Origin: Phymorhynchus buccinoides
Lineage: Eukaryota > Mollusca > Gastropoda > Neogastropoda > Raphitomidae
Direction: 5' to 3'
Length of the DNA stretch: 64,000 bases
Assembly (NCBI GenBank): GCA_017654935.2
Contig: CM065690.1
Coordinates: 10,928,602-10,992,601 of the forward strand
Below, in pieces: positions 29,205-40,454 of this stretch; position 1 is the first letter of the stretch, and each line of letters starts with the position of its first letter. A program made the translations under genes and the position numbers. Below the pieces are notes generated by a model. It worked only from the letters and a program-made list of their open reading frames with translations, was not told where the DNA came from and did no database searches.

Positions 29205-29265
29205 TAATAGTACATTTATATAGCGCTTTACCTCAGATGAGTCCAAAGCGCTTTACAATCAATTA
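29205..29265 (-). repeat. GCGCTTTAC-type retroelement 3' end
   Basis: AATAATAATAGTACATTTATATAGCGCTTTACCTC, then GAGTCCAAAGCGCTTTACAAT. This motif is common at 3' ends of invertebrate LINE/SINE elements; a + strand version ends the element at 57690. Confidence 0.6.
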
Positions 29266-29444
29266 TTCATCAACAGACAACAAAAACAGCATTCAAGAGT
29301 GACACCAACCAGCAACAGAGCATATATACAAAGCAACTCTCTCTCTCTCTAACACACACAGCAACACACACACACACACACAGCCATTTATATCGACAAA
29401 ACTTGCGAAAGTTAATTGTTTACAAACAAAACAATGCTGGGACC

Positions 29445-29583
29445 CTGTAGTCACGAGTGCGTCTTAGGACATTCAAAACAGGGGATTAGTATGCAAATTA
29501 GACTGAACAGCCAATCGTTTTGGGAGGTTGTCTAATTTACATACTATTCCCCTGTGTTGACGGTCTAATTCGCACTCAGGGAC
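29445..29583. repeat. Imperfect hairpin element
   Basis: GTCACGAGTGCGTCTTAGGAC and AACAGGGGATTAGTATGCAAATTAGAC pair with GTCTAATTTACATACTATTCCCCTGTG and GTCTAATTCGCACTCAGGGAC. Length is about 140 bp with a 30-bp loop. Confidence 0.65.
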
Positions 29584-29796
29584 TTATGCAAAGACAAGTT
29601 CTGATCACAAACTTACGCAAGTGCCACAGGAGGGTTAAATTTTGAAGCCCATATTTCTCATGCATTCCTTGTGTTTTTCTATCAGGTCACCGCAATGCTC
29701 TTCTCCCTTCTCGATTATGCTGGGGGAAAAAGGGACAGACACAAATGATAAAATGTTGTGCAACAATACAAAATACACAAATGAAAAATTCAAATC

Positions 29797-30345
29797 AAAT
29801 CAAATCAAATCATCTTTATTATCTCATAACTGAGAAATTGCAGCCAGGTGCACATAAGAAAAACAACAACAATAAACACATTTATCAACAAAAACAACAA
29901 CTATAAACACATTTATCAACAATTAAAAAAACACAACTAATAACACTGCAATATTGTAGTTAACAAACTGGACGAATACGAATACAAATTCAATCCCAAG
30001 GAGATGGACAGGCTGCTCAGCAAAACAATCACTCGATGCAGTGCATTAAGAGTTCAACAGATGAATTGATCTTGGTAAGAAAGTTTTCTGTGCTCTTATT
30101 TTCAGTTTTAGAGTTCTGTATCGACGGCCCGATGGTAATACTTCATAGTATTTTGCCAGAACATGACTGTTATCATTAAGAATTTTCCTGGCTTTCTTGA
30201 CTACTTGTCTGTCATACAACTCTTGCATACCACTCTGCCTTGCACCCACAACTTTACTGCACACATTCACCATATCACTCAACACGCGCTTACTTTTTAC
30301 ACTCAAGCTTCCATACCAACAAATAAATGACACAGTAAGATAAGA
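29797..30345 (-). mobile_element. LINE ORF2 C-terminus and 3' UTR
   Basis: A minus-strand 95-codon frame (30046-30333) reads SFICWYGSLSVKSKRVLSDM, VNVCSKVVGARQ ... HVLAKYYEVLPSGRRYRTLK and ends FLPRSIHLLNS. This is the recognisable end of reverse-transcriptase ORFs in fish and invertebrate LINEs (WFGNLSVKNK / LPSGRRF pattern). A 3' UTR of about 230 bp and a CAAAT pentamer tail (29797-29811) follow on the minus strand. It is 5'-truncated, as usual for LINE copies, and not expected to be functional. Confidence 0.8.
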
Positions 30346-30527
30346 ACAGATTCAATTGTGCACCGGTTCGGCTAGTAGTAGTACAACAATCAGCTATCTT
30401 TGCTTTGAGTGATGAGGTCAGAAAGTCTACAAATGCTATTTATGCAAAAGACCCCACGGGGGAATTTAAATAGATGAAAATTGACATCAGTTTTTATCGA
30501 GATCAGCAAGTATACAACTTGATAATA

Positions 30528-31069
30528 CAGTGTTCCCGATTACGCAGATCTGTACGTAAATTACGTACAAAGTTTCAAGTTTGACGTATACATTTTTCAG
30601 TCAATACGTCATTGTGACGTACAGTTTTTCTCTCAGCCGATTGCTTCCTCAAACGTGTTCGCCGCGATCAGAATGTCGAAGCCATTTCGGCTTGCGGGAA
30701 ACGATCAACAAAATATACTGGGCCTATTCTTTCACTACTATACTATGCCATGCTTGAAGCAGACGACAAAAACTATCATGAACCACAGAGTAGTAATTCC
30801 TTTGTTTCTCGCCACCCATGCTGCTCGTACGTGCACTGCTGCCAAGCCTAGCCCGCGCGTTTCTTGGAAGCAAAACAATGGCGCTGGATTGCGAAAACTT
30901 CGACGCGAAGTTCTTTCAAAGACTCTGAAGTTTTAAGTGAGGTAAGTAGAGCATATTGTCCATTTATTATGGCTTTTATTTTGACCCTCAAACATTTTCA
31001 AATGACCCTTAAAATTTGGGGCAAAGGGTCATGATGACCCTTAAAAATTTGGAAGCATGGGGAACACTG
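30528..31069. mobile_element. Duplicated element D, copy 2 with inverted ends
   Basis: CAGTGTTCCCGATTACGCAG at the left; AAGCATGGGGAACACTG at the right. The inner sequence is shared with 26291-26955. Flanks share ATAATA, but no exact duplication is clear. The 93-codon frame inside is unlike any protein I know. Confidence 0.65.
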
Positions 31070-31598
31070 ATAATAACAACACACATGATGAACATTTTGT
31101 GGTCACGGTCTACATCCTACCACAATTCTAAAATGCTAGAGGTTTAACTGCTCAATCTAGATAAGAAAAGCAATGTTCACTGGAAAAAACAACAACCCAG
31201 AAAGAACCGAGAAATGGAGGGGAGGGGTGTTGATCTACACAATTGCCTCAGTTTCATATAAACCACCATGCATAATCTGAAGTGATTCTGTGAAGTGGTT
31301 TATGACAATTATGTTGTATAAATTTGGTGGGGTGGGGTGGGGGAATGACTGAGGACATGATGCTGTGTTGAGCGACAACGGCCATGGCTATAGCTACACC
31401 ATGGGACACAACTTCTGGGAAAACTCTTCTTTCTTCTCCTTTCAGTTTCAGCAGCCAACTTCATACCAATTTCCATCTTGTATAAAATTTGAAATTGAAG
31501 TGAGTTTGTGCAGCAGTTCATCAGAAAAGTGAAAATTAATAGTTAGGTAGTTTTGGAAAGGGGTAGGGGTGGGAGAGAGCTGGAACAACATGCTGGTA

Positions 31599-32353
31599 CA
31601 GTGGAACCTCCCTTATAAGACTCCCTCCCACATAAGACCTACTTCTCTGAGACATTGCCCTTCTTTGTAAGTATTAAAATTACCCCCCTTATAAAACAGG
31701 GTTGTTGTTTGCCATCGGCCTTCGGCGATTCGCCGAAAATTAGAAAAAATGTCCTAAAAGTCAACCGTCCTGTCGGCCCAGTGGGCCGAAGGTTTGATTA
31801 ATACCAAATCGACACGAGTATGTCCGGTTTTTTTATGAACAACGAAGTGTATCCGGTTTTTTTATGAACAACGAAGTGAAACAAAGTTTGCTTGCACCGC
31901 GTGTTACCGAGATCAAAAAGCTAACTTTGTCGCGTCATGATTTTGCTAGCACAAGGCCAATTGCCTCGTGAGAGTTGCTTCCCTTGCTGCTTATGGCGGA
32001 CGTTTGCCACACCGTAGTGTGAGTCTGTGTGATCTTGTCGTCCTTTAGCGTCAGTGTTTCACTGGTTTTTGATTGAAATGCCTCCCAAAAAGAAGACAAA
32101 ATTTATAAGCGGGCAGTCGCTACTTTCGTTTTGGGGGATCAGTTAACAAGCAAGCAGAGATCGACAGCACTTGTGACCGAGTGAGGGCCTAAAATTGTTG
32201 AAATTGGCCTAAGGTTTTGTGGCTGTTTAGGCCAAATGGCCTAAAGTGAAAATTTTAGCACCATCTCTGTAAGTGTAAGACCCCTCCCTTGTTATAAGAC
32301 TTCATTTTGGAAGATTTTGGGAGGTCTTATAAAATATAAGGGAGGTTGCACTG
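31599..32353. mobile_element. pogo/Tigger-style MITE split by a hAT-like fragment
   Basis: Left TA-CAGTGGAACCTCCCTTATAAG and right TATAAGGGAGGTTGCACTG-TA. The normal interior (CATTGCCCTTCTTTGTAAGTATTAAAATTACC) stops at about 31697 and resumes at about 32273 with AAGACCCCTCCCTTG. Confidence 0.75.
31705..32273 (+). mobile_element. hAT-like remnant nested in a MITE
   Basis: Begins CAGGGTTGTTGTTTGCC, ends AATTTTAGCACCATCTCTG, ends roughly inverted (CAGRG...). An ATG at 32078 starts MPPKKKTKFISGQSLLSFWG, the lysine-rich N-terminus often seen in hAT transposases, and stops after 22-23 codons. A 24-bp direct duplication (GTCCGGTTTTTTTATGAACAACG type) lies at about 31829-31878. Confidence 0.55.
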
Positions 32354-32395
32354 TATTCAAAATATGTCCTCCTCTTTTTCTTTTTGGGGCCCATT

Positions 32396-33510
32396 CCTCT
32401 ACTTGAAAGTGAATCACTGAATGTGAGAAGGACCTGGGACTGGGAGTATTTCTAAGAAAAAACCCAGCTTCAACTTCAAGGATCATGTGTCTCAAGTTAC
32501 AGCGAAAGCAAACAGAGTAGTAGGAGTGATGCGAAGGACATTTGATTACTTGAGTGACGATCTCTTCATACAACTGTAGTGCTTAACTTAAAGTCTGGTT
32601 CGACATATTCTGGAGTATGGTCACTCAGTATGGCAACCCTACACTCAAGGCTACAGCAAGACACTGTGCCAAGAGGTTGAAGATGTTCAGCGTAGATCAG
32701 CAAAGCTACTCAACTCAATTCAACAACTCAACTTTTATTTTGTCCTCATAAAAACAAGGATAATTTTCTTGCGGATACGTCAAATATACACACACAAGAA
32801 GCCAAACAATTTATAAAAGAACAAATTGTAATTACATGCTTTAAAAGTATTCTTTCACACTTCACATGCCCTGCTCACTTTAACAACTGCACGCCCACTT
32901 GCGTGCTCACATTAATACAACCCTCCACCCTTCCCACCAACATCCCATCTCATCACAGGACTTTGGCAATAAAACATAGACCTATTTGAACAATCAAACC
33001 AAAATCATCTCTCTTTTCTCTATCACTCTCTCTCCCTAGAGCTCTCCCCTCTCCTCCCTCTCCACTTCTCTCTCCATCCCCTCCCCCTGTCCATCAACTG
33101 ATCAAGGACAATTTCCTATCCTGAACGTCTAGCACATCTCCATCTCCCTAGTCTTGAAGTGAACATAGGGGTAAGCGTGAGGACAAGATTGACTGTTTTA
33201 AGTATGTGCACAATATATTCATTATCAATGTGAAAACCCAAAATTTGAACACTTCTCTGGCAAAGACGATAGAGGTCACTCTCTGAAATTATCCAAAGGA
33301 CACCATAGCCATAGGCTCCAGATCTGAAGCAACTTCTTTTCTCTAAGTAGAGTTATCAACCTTTGGAACAGCCTGTCCAGACTGTGGTGACAGCACCCTC
33401 TGTCAACGCCTTCAAATCACGCCTAGACACCTTCCGGTCGAAGCTCCCTACAGTCTACGACCCAGAATGCAGCATGACTGGACTTAGTGAGTTAGTCGTT
33501 TGCACCACCA
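32396..33510 (+). mobile_element. LINE ORF2 C-terminal remnant, interrupted
   Basis: Frame-broken translation gives EKDLGLGVF, FKDHVSQVTAKANRVVGVMR, SLVRHILEYGHSVWQPYTQG, EVEDVQRRSAKLL. After a 400-bp interruption it gives YPERLAHLHLPSLE, MRGDKIDCFKYVHNI and VINLWNSLSRLW. The order and motifs (LEYG-VW, VQRR, L-LPSLE-RR--GD, WNSL) are the end of a non-LTR reverse transcriptase, the same style as 48016-48709. Several stops and shifts make it a dead copy. Confidence 0.75.
32712..33118 (-). mobile_element. Insertion within the LINE remnant
   Basis: Starts CTCAATTCAACAACTCAACTTTTATTTTGTCC and ends in a C/T-rich stretch. The start resembles the minus-strand 3' end of another LINE, comparable to TCTTTATTATCTCATAAC at 29812. 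Class not resolved. Confidence 0.45.
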
Positions 33511-33599
33511 CGCATGCATAACGTCTAAGTCTACCACCTTGAATGGTGAACAGGCATCAACTGATGCCTCAATCACGTCTAAGTTCAACTTCAACTAAG

Positions 33600-33680
33600 G
33601 AGCCAGAATGGTCCTGAAGCTCATTGACCGTGGGCCCTCAAGAGAAGAAGAAGAAGAACTTCATCATTTAGTTGATCAAT
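33600..33680. repeat. Short repeat GGAGCCAGAATGGTC, shared with 36075
   Basis: GGAGCCAGAATGGTC, GAAGCTCATTGACCGTGGG and CCCTCAAGAGAAGAAG recur at 36075-36175. The 155-codon frame starting at 33608 begins inside this repeat and is not supported as a gene. Confidence 0.5.
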
Positions 33681-33779
33681 CTGGCATCCTCCAAAGATCA
33701 GTGACACTGACAGTGCAACTGGTTGTGAGGCTTGAAATGAACTTGGATGGTGTTAGAAACTCAAGCATACATCCACAAG

Positions 33780-34460
33780 GCTCGCTTAGTCGTTACCGGG
33801 TGTACCCTTGTGGTGTCAAGATACAAAATTACAAGGCAATAGCAAGGACGAAATCGGGTCAAACCGACTATGGTTTCCCCTCAAAATGTCGAACCTGTGT
33901 TTTGGCTTCATGCCAAGTGGTCACTGTCTTTGCTTTGTTTTCATTGGTAGTTATTATTGTTGCTGACCCATCCGGGCATTTTACTTGTGGAGTGCACACT
34001 TGTTCCATTAGTCTTGACCTGTTTTTGTTTACAAGTGGACGCAAGTTCGCGAGTGTCAAGCGCTCCAATTTTTAGGTCTGATTCCTCCGTTGAATACAAC
34101 TGAACGGTAAGGATGATTTTAATGAAATTAATAGCATAATAGATTCAACCAATTTGCTACTTGTGTGCAAAATTTGGTGCATGTAAGTTTATAATCAGTG
34201 ACTTTGCGAGGTTAATCTACTTTTGTTTTTCTTCTTGCCGTCACACTGACGATCGAGACGAAATAGGGTTTTATGCCCTCTGCGGCCTTTCGGCCATGTG
34301 GGGCATTGGGACTGACGATCGAGTTGATCAACTTTTTCTTATGTAGCTCAGATAAAAAAAAGGCTATCATTTTAAAATTTCTTAACTTTCTCAATTTTCC
34401 GACCGATTTTGATAATTTGGGTATCATTTTAAAGGTCTTTTCGAGCTCTTTCCAATGACA
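33780..34460. repeat. Dispersed repeat R, copy 1
   Basis: Contains GGGTCAAACCGACTATGG, ATGCCAAGTGGTCACTGTC, GAACGGTAAG, AATTTGGTGCATGTA, CTTTCGGCCATGTGGGGCATTGG and CTCAATTTTCCGACCGATTTTGATAATTTGGG. Copy 2 follows at 34510-35320 with the same block order. Confidence 0.65.
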
Positions 34461-34509
34461 TAATATTTATTTAGGATTTGACAAAAAATAATAAAAAATT
34501 TTTTTTTAT

Positions 34510-35320
34510 AACCATCCTATTTTCCTACAACTACAACTTACAAGACCAGTTCAAACTCAAGATAGGAATGACGGAATTAGGTCAAACCGCAGCGATTTTT
34601 CCTGTAAAAATCCTGAACCCCGATTTTGGCCATGTGCCAAACGGTCACTTCCTTTGCTTGTTTTTATTGATGGTTATTCTTGGCGCTGTGACCATCCAAG
34701 TTGTTTTCTTTGTGGAAGCAGACACCTACCCGGTCATTCGGGAACGATCTTTTTTTTAACGCAAGAGACAAGTGATCCAATATTTGGGTCCAGTTCATTT
34801 GTTTACCATTTCTGAACGGTAACTACTTGCTTTTTTTAAACAAATACTTAGTTACATTTAATTATTTTTCTACAAGTACACCAAATTTGGTGCATCTAGA
34901 ATAAAGCTCAATGCTGCTCAAGGTCTCCACAAGTCGGGAGGTGTTACGTCGAAGCCTGTCCGACATGTTCATGTTGATGTTGCGATCTTGTGAGTCGCAC
35001 AAAAAGCTTAGGCCTAATCTGTCTAATGTTTGGGGTTGATGTTGCCCCTTTGAATAAGCTTTATTTTGGTACCAATGTTTTGTTTATTGGTAAAAAAATA
35101 AATAAGTTATGGCTGTTTTATTCATCCAAACCTTGATTAGATACGGTAAGGGCCGGTAACCTTGATCAACCTTTTCTTATTAACTAAGTTATATATAACT
35201 CATGTCAAAAAAGCTATCATTTTAAAACGTAACTTTCTCAATTTTCGACCGATTTTGATAATTTGGGTATCATTTTAAAGGTCTTGTCGGGCTCTTTCCA
35301 ATGAAATAAATAAATATTTT
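34510..35320. repeat. Dispersed repeat R, copy 2
   Basis: GGTCAAACCGCAGCG, GTGCCAAACGGTCACTTCC, GAACGGTAACTA, AAATTTGGTGCATCTA and CTCAATTTTCGACCGATTTTGATAATTTGGG match copy 1 in order, with clear divergence. A direct duplication of about 0.75 kb or two insertions of one family. Confidence 0.65.
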
Positions 35321-35938
35321 TGTAAATTTGAGTCAAGAAACTAGAAAGCAAGAACTGAACTGAAGACAAAATCTTTTCTTACCATTGATCTCTCACTTTC
35401 TTTGTTTCTGGACAAGCGCAGCAGGGCTTCAGCTTCTGCTCATTTCCCTTTTTCTCGTCAGGCATGATTTCCGTTGTTTTAAGAGCCGTTTAAGAAAATC
35501 TTTAGTTTGTCCTTCACTTTGCTTAGGAGAATGATGAAACACGTCTTTTTTTACATAATGAAAATCCAGAGTAGCTTCCCTTGTTAGTCTTTTTACTATC
35601 AATGTAGTGGAAAGAAAGTGCGGTCAAAATATGAACGTGAAAGGAGAAGAAGCGACATTGAATTTGACTATAAGAAAGTATTAGATCTAATCTTGGTATA
35701 TTTTGTTTCACATTCAGTTGACAGTAACGACAAATAAACAAAAACACATTGGATCATTGGTTAGTTAGACAAAACAAATGTTGTATAAGTTACCATTAAA
35801 AAGATGTAGACGGCCATTACGGGCATTACCTCCCCTAGTTCATGGCTGCGAAACACTCAAGAGTACAAGACTTTAGTATGCACATCAGCTACGCTTTGAT
35901 CTTCCAAAACTAAAGCAACAAGAATCTTGACAAAAAGG

Positions 35939-36028
35939 ATGGCCGAAGCAGCGAGTGGAAGTGGGGCTGGTGGTAGTGGCAGTGGATCAGAATCGAATGC
36001 TAAGGATAAACTGGATACAACTTTGGAT
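35939..36028 (+). CDS. TAF13: TAF13, exon 1
   Basis: The ATG in AAAGGATGG (purine at -3 and G at +4) opens 30 codons starting MAEAASGSGAGGSGSGSESN and ending DKLDTTLD, before GTAAGT, phase 0. TAF13 is a subunit of the general transcription factor TFIID and forms a histone-fold pair with TAF11 in the nucleus. This N-terminus is a low-complexity Gly/Ser leader, as is usual and poorly conserved in the family. The gene continues at 37213, 38659 and 41289 for a predicted 143 aa, against 124 in human; the difference is mostly here. No TATA box or initiator was assigned. Confidence 0.85.
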
Positions 36029-36409
36029 GTAAGTTGGGGATCCACAGCTGGCTGGTCTTTTTTTTTTTTTTAAAGGAGCCAGAATGGTCAGCTCATTGAA
36101 TTGACTGTGGGCACAGACAATATGTTTCACACAGTGTAAAACTATAGTCTGTGCTGTGAGCCCTCAAGAGAAGAAGTTCTAAAAAGAATATGACCCGAAA
36201 TTGTTTTCATTGTAGATTAGGGTTTTCTCTGTTTCTTTTGCTCTCTCTCTCTTTTAGTCTTTATTTTATATTCTATTTTATTTTATTTTATTCTTTTGTT
36301 TCTCCGACTTCGGACCTCGACCGAAATAGTGCCATAAAAATCAAATTGTTGATTGTGGGCACTTAACGGTTAACCGGAAGAAGATGAAGTGATTGGCGGA
36401 AAACCCCGA

Positions 36410-36500
36410 AAAAGTCCTTCGGATGAGACTTTTAAAAAACCGAGGTCCCATGTGTGAACGCATGCACAAGATCTTGGGCACACGTTATTAAGCCCATCCC
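36410..36500 (+). repeat. Fragment of tRNA-derived SINE family S1
   Basis: AAAGTCCTTCGGATGAGACTTTTAAAAAACCGAGGTCCCATGTGTG, GCATGCACAAGATCTTGGGCACACG: the middle of the SINE, lying in TAF13 intron 1. Confidence 0.55.
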
Positions 36501-37212
36501 ACTATTCGGTACGACTCGTACCAACTACGAGTAGGCCGTGTCGCAGTCAAAAGTGTAGCTCGTGCAAATCTGCAGCTCACTACTATGAGAGTCTGTATTT
36601 GCGACATTGAGCATGAACCACAAATTTCACTTTTTTGTAGGGTTAGGGTTAGGTAAATGGTTCAAGTAAAGAAAGAGTGAAATTTGTGGTTGTCACGCAC
36701 ACATGTTCTCATCCCTTGTTGGTGCATTTGTACCATGGTGTTCAACTTCTGCTTTGGCTGTTGAGATGATCCCTGGAGTCTTTAAGCTAAGGTACAACAA
36801 CAACAACATTAGCTACTCATAAAAGTTTGATCACTGGGCTCTTTTTTTCATTTTCATCTTCTTTTTCTGGTGCAGCAGAGCTTCAGATTGTCGGTGCGCC
36901 CGCGTCATTGAGCTGTTCTTTTTAATAATGGCGCATGTCAACACCTTGTGATGAGCCCTTAGGACGCATCCCATTCCATGAGAATTCCGTTTTGGCTTTT
37001 TCCAAAGGTATCTATTTTCTACACAGACACACACGTGCACCCACAAAAATCATTACGCCACATTAAGTGGCCCATCATTTTGAAAACTGACCCCTCATTT
37101 TGTGCAGCCATGGGTCATATGACCCATGAGTGTCTGAAAACAATCTGAAGCTCTGGTGCAGTAGACATTCATTTATAAGCTCAAAGCTGTACGTGTAGAG
37201 GTTTCTTTGCAG

Positions 37213-37279
37213 TTTGACGATGAGGAGGTGGAAGAGGATGCCCCGCTAGAGAAGCGCAAAAAGATGTTTTCCAGAGAAT
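37213..37279 (+). CDS. TAF13: TAF13, exon 2
   Basis: Between TTCTTTGCAG and GTAAGT: FDDEEVEEDAPLEKRKKMFS, RE, then one base (T) of a split Leu codon completed by TG of exon 3. The acidic stretch and KRKKMFSRE-L match human TAF13 (GKRKRLFSKEL), the start of the histone-fold region. Confidence 0.92.
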
Positions 37280-37320
37280 GTAAGTATCAATGATATCCCC
37301 TGTTAAAACATAGTAATTTT

Positions 37321-37489
37321 ACTGCATTTTTCGGACTGTAACAGTGTAAGGCAGCCCAAATTTTTGTTGGCACAAAATTCAGATTTTGTTCTTATATTTT
37401 CTTACTATTATAATATTAGTCTCAGTCTAAGGGTCTCAGTCTGGGGGGGAAAAAGTATCGCCTTATACTTTTAGTCAGAAAAATACAGT
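37321..37489. mobile_element. CGGACTATAAGGCG MITE, diverged
   Basis: TACTGCATTTTTCGGACTGTAACAG to AAGTATCGCCTTATACTTTTAGTCAGAAAAATACAG-T. It is in TAF13 intron 2, only 41 bp after exon 2. Confidence 0.65.
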
Positions 37490-37654
37490 CATTTCTTTTG
37501 AAAAATTCACATTTCTTGACGACATGTGTTTCATTTGTTGTGGGATCTGCATATCACACATTATGCTTGCTCTTCTTCTTCTTCTCTTTGGGGCCCATGA
37601 TCATTTAATTGATCATTCTGGCACCCTCAGGAGAAAAAAAAGACAACTGAAAAA

Positions 37655-37673
37655 AGGGGGGGGGGGGGGGGGG
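37655..37673. repeat. Poly-G run
   Basis: About 18 G in a row after AAAAAA, in a sequence related to GGGCCCATGATCATTTAATTGATCATTCTGGCACCCTCAG (a short palindromic repeat at 37590-37635). Confidence 0.85.
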
Positions 37674-37877
37674 GTTCCATCGGTTCCATCTGATAAAGGG
37701 CCTAAGCTGCTGCATGGACACAGGGGTGTTTGAGTTTTAGTGACCCTGCCAGCTCGCGCCCGCTGCTCAGCTTGTGCTGCATTCATCTGTTTGTATTATT
37801 TTGAATTAGCTCCCCATGTTTGACACAGATCTAAAATCATTGGAAAGAAAGAAAACATGTTAGGAGACAAATTCATA

Positions 37878-38100
37878 CCATATTTTTCTGACTATAAGGC
37901 ACACCTGATTATAAGGCGCACCCCCTACATTTGACATAAAATTCAGGTTTTAGTACTTTCTGATTTCTTACTAGATACATACCACTACTATTAGTAGTTA
38001 TATTAATATGTTACAAGGTGAAGGGGTCTCACTCTCTCACTAGTCTCAGGCTGGGGAAAAAAGATATCGCCTTAGTTATAGTTATAGTATGAAAGATACG
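37878..38100. mobile_element. CGGACTATAAGGCG MITE, second intron-2 copy
   Basis: TACCATATTTTTCTGACTATAAGGCACACC to GATATCGCCTTAGTTATAG ... GAAAGATACGATA. Confidence 0.65.
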
Positions 38101-38658
38101 ATATTCTAATTTCTATTAAACTTTTGTAGCTCTATGCCTTTTTACAATTTTAACTCGCGAAGCTGAGCAATATCATGAATATGTTATCATGATTTATGTG
38201 TGTGTGTGTGTGTGTGTGACACTGTGAGACCTGTTTACCCAAAAGATTTCACCATATTTTGTACACATATTTGACAAAAATATGATAAATTATTAAATAT
38301 GCTACATGGGGGGAAAATATGATGAAATGGTGAACAAAATTTTAAATCATTTCTGTATATTGCCTGATTCTGGGAAATGTGTGTGTGCGTGTGCGTGCGT
38401 GCGTGTGTGTGTGTGTGTGTGTGTGGTTCTTTTAAATTTAAATGGATGATTCTTTTGACACAGTATTTCTATAAGTTGTTATAAAAATGTATGCACCATA
38501 ATACGTCACCGCACAAATTTTGAAGCGATTCTGTACACTGGTTCGTGAGGTACTGGGCGAACAAACAGAAGGACACACACACACACACACACACACATTT
38601 GTTCAAATATAAGAGGCATTAAGAGATTCTTTCTGTGTTTCTTACGCGTGTCCAGCAG

Positions 38659-38756
38659 TGCGCTGCATGATGTATGGCTTTGGGGATGACCAGAACCCTT
38701 ACACCGAATCAGTCGACTTGTTGGAAGACTTGGTCATTGAGTACATCACTGAGATG
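38659..38756 (+). CDS. TAF13: TAF13, exon 3 (histone fold)
   Basis: After CCAGCAG the exon completes Leu and reads RCMMYGFGDDQNPYTESVDL then LEDLVIEYITEM before GTGAGT. This is nearly identical to human TAF13 LRCMMYGFGDDQNPYTESVD, LEDLVIEFITEM, the alpha-1 to alpha-2 part of the histone fold that pairs with TAF11. It is the decisive exon for identification. Confidence 0.97.
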
Positions 38757-39881
38757 GTGAGTGCAGTTGAATCAAAGACTATTACAATAACGTCAGTGAA
38801 ATAAAAAAAACAACCTCATATCTCAATTTTGGTAGTTTTGAGAAACATGAAGAAAAAAAAAGTTTTAAAAATTAACCGCGTTGATCACGATTGATTAGCT
38901 ATGATGAATATGTTGTTCAAGGCATTGCGAGTTTAGTCCTGCATTTTGTTAAAATTACTTGACTTTTTTTTTTTAGACTTGAAAAGAATGAAGGTACGAC
39001 TACGAGGTTTTTGTCCTTAACTATATATGAATTTGGGACTTACGAGTTTTTTGTTCTATTTTCACAACCTCATTTACCCCAGATAGAAAGTCGTTAGAGA
39101 TACGAGCTTTTGGTGGAAGGTGGAGGGGAAAATTAGAAAGCTGACTATGTATCTAACTCAAAACAAAAAAAATTTGAGATACAAGGTTTTTAATTTCACC
39201 GATGATATGTTGTTTTGTTGTTGTTGTCTTACCCTGGTTTAAAGACTCCAGGGATCATCCCAACAGCCGAAGCACTTGAACACTAATGGTACAAATGCAC
39301 CAGCTAAGGATGAGAACATTATGTGTGTAACCGTTTTTGATTACGCCGCCACGTGGGCAGCCACACTTCGACTTCGGAGGATATTAGTATATAATACTAA
39401 AAAATAATTACTATCACAGTAACAGCAGATTAACTCGTAAGTCATAACAGTCTGCTCTTTTAAAGCAAAAACTTTTTCTTCAATAGATTTCATGAGTGGT
39501 GATCAAGGGAATAGAATACTGAATTATGTCTCTCTCATTCTCTTTTATAACAGTAATTGCGGTAATCAAAAAAAATCTGTGTGACTTTTTTTTACATAAA
39601 AAGAGCTAATACATTCAACATTTTTAATACTGTGTAATGTTTTTAATTTAACTTTTCTTGGGGAAAATGTGGTTGTTTTTTCCCATTAATTATATTTAAC
39701 TAAAGGCTAACAGCAAATAGTGCTACAATTCAAATGAATTGCTCATGTGTTTCCAGTCTGTGTAGTGTCAGCTGTAAACTTCATCTTCCCTTTGACCTTG
39801 GTTGGTTGGTTTTGTTTGATGTTCTTGTTTCTGTTTTTCTCTTCTTTTTTTTTAAGGCAGCTTGCCTATGTTGTTTAGCAT
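38757..39881. other. TAF13 intron 3, first part, no feature
   Basis: AT-rich. CCCTGGTTTAAAGACTCCAGGGATCATCCCAACAGCC at 39232 recurs with changes at 54525-54560 (GTACCCTGGCTAAAAGACTCCAGGGATCATC) together with ATGAGAACATTA-GTGTG-AACCGTTTTTGAT and CCGCCA-GTGGGCAGCCACGCT, so 39230-39385 and 54520-54680 share a dispersed repeat. Confidence 0.55.
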
Positions 39882-40316
39882 TTGTGACCCAGCATAATAT
39901 AAAGGGACATTAAGTTGCTGGGCTAGTTTCTCACAACAGGCTTGGAAAGTAAAAAATCTTTTTATTTTGTCAATTTTGAGTTATGGGTGTTTTTGTGTTC
40001 TCTAACATCTTATCTTTCATATGTCCGAAGGACAACCTTTAATATGGTCTCTAAATGGTCTTACAAGTGTTTTAAAATGAGTAGGTCAATACATTTTCTT
40101 CAGCTTGGCTAAACTTTAGACTATGTTTTCTCAAAGTGGCCAATGCTCACCCTACCAACTTTAAATGCTCATAACTATGGAATGGAAAAAAAAAAGATTC
40201 TGGAGCGGTTCTTGTATCATTAGAAAGAATTATCTGAAGTTTTTGAATAATAATTTTCTCTGAATTGTCAGTTTGACACTTATTCAATGTCCTTTCCGTG
40301 GTGCTGGGTCACATTT
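39882..40316. mobile_element. MITE with GTGACCCAGCA ends
   Basis: Left TTTGTGACCCAGCATAAT, right GTGGTGCTGGGTCACATTT, inverted over about 13 bp. The interior is shared with 5708-5905. It lies in TAF13 intron 3. Confidence 0.7.
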
Positions 40317-40430
40317 CATTTATTAGAGTGCTATGCGTTTTAACGTTTGCCTGGTTTAGTTTCTTTCTCTTTGGCTGGTTGACAAACGAATTCGCTAATA
40401 CTGTACATAGTTTCACATAACAAGTATGAA

Positions 40431-40454
40431 GGGGGGGGGGGGGGGGGGGGGGGG
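40431..40454. repeat. Poly-G run, about 24 G
   Basis: Uninterrupted G tract in TAF13 intron 3, capable in principle of G-quadruplex formation on the transcript strand. The length is probably unreliable. Confidence 0.9.

Noticed and set aside
33608..34075. 155-codon open frame
   Set aside because: It starts in a short dispersed repeat and runs through repeat R; no domain, and the second copy of R is not open in the same frame.
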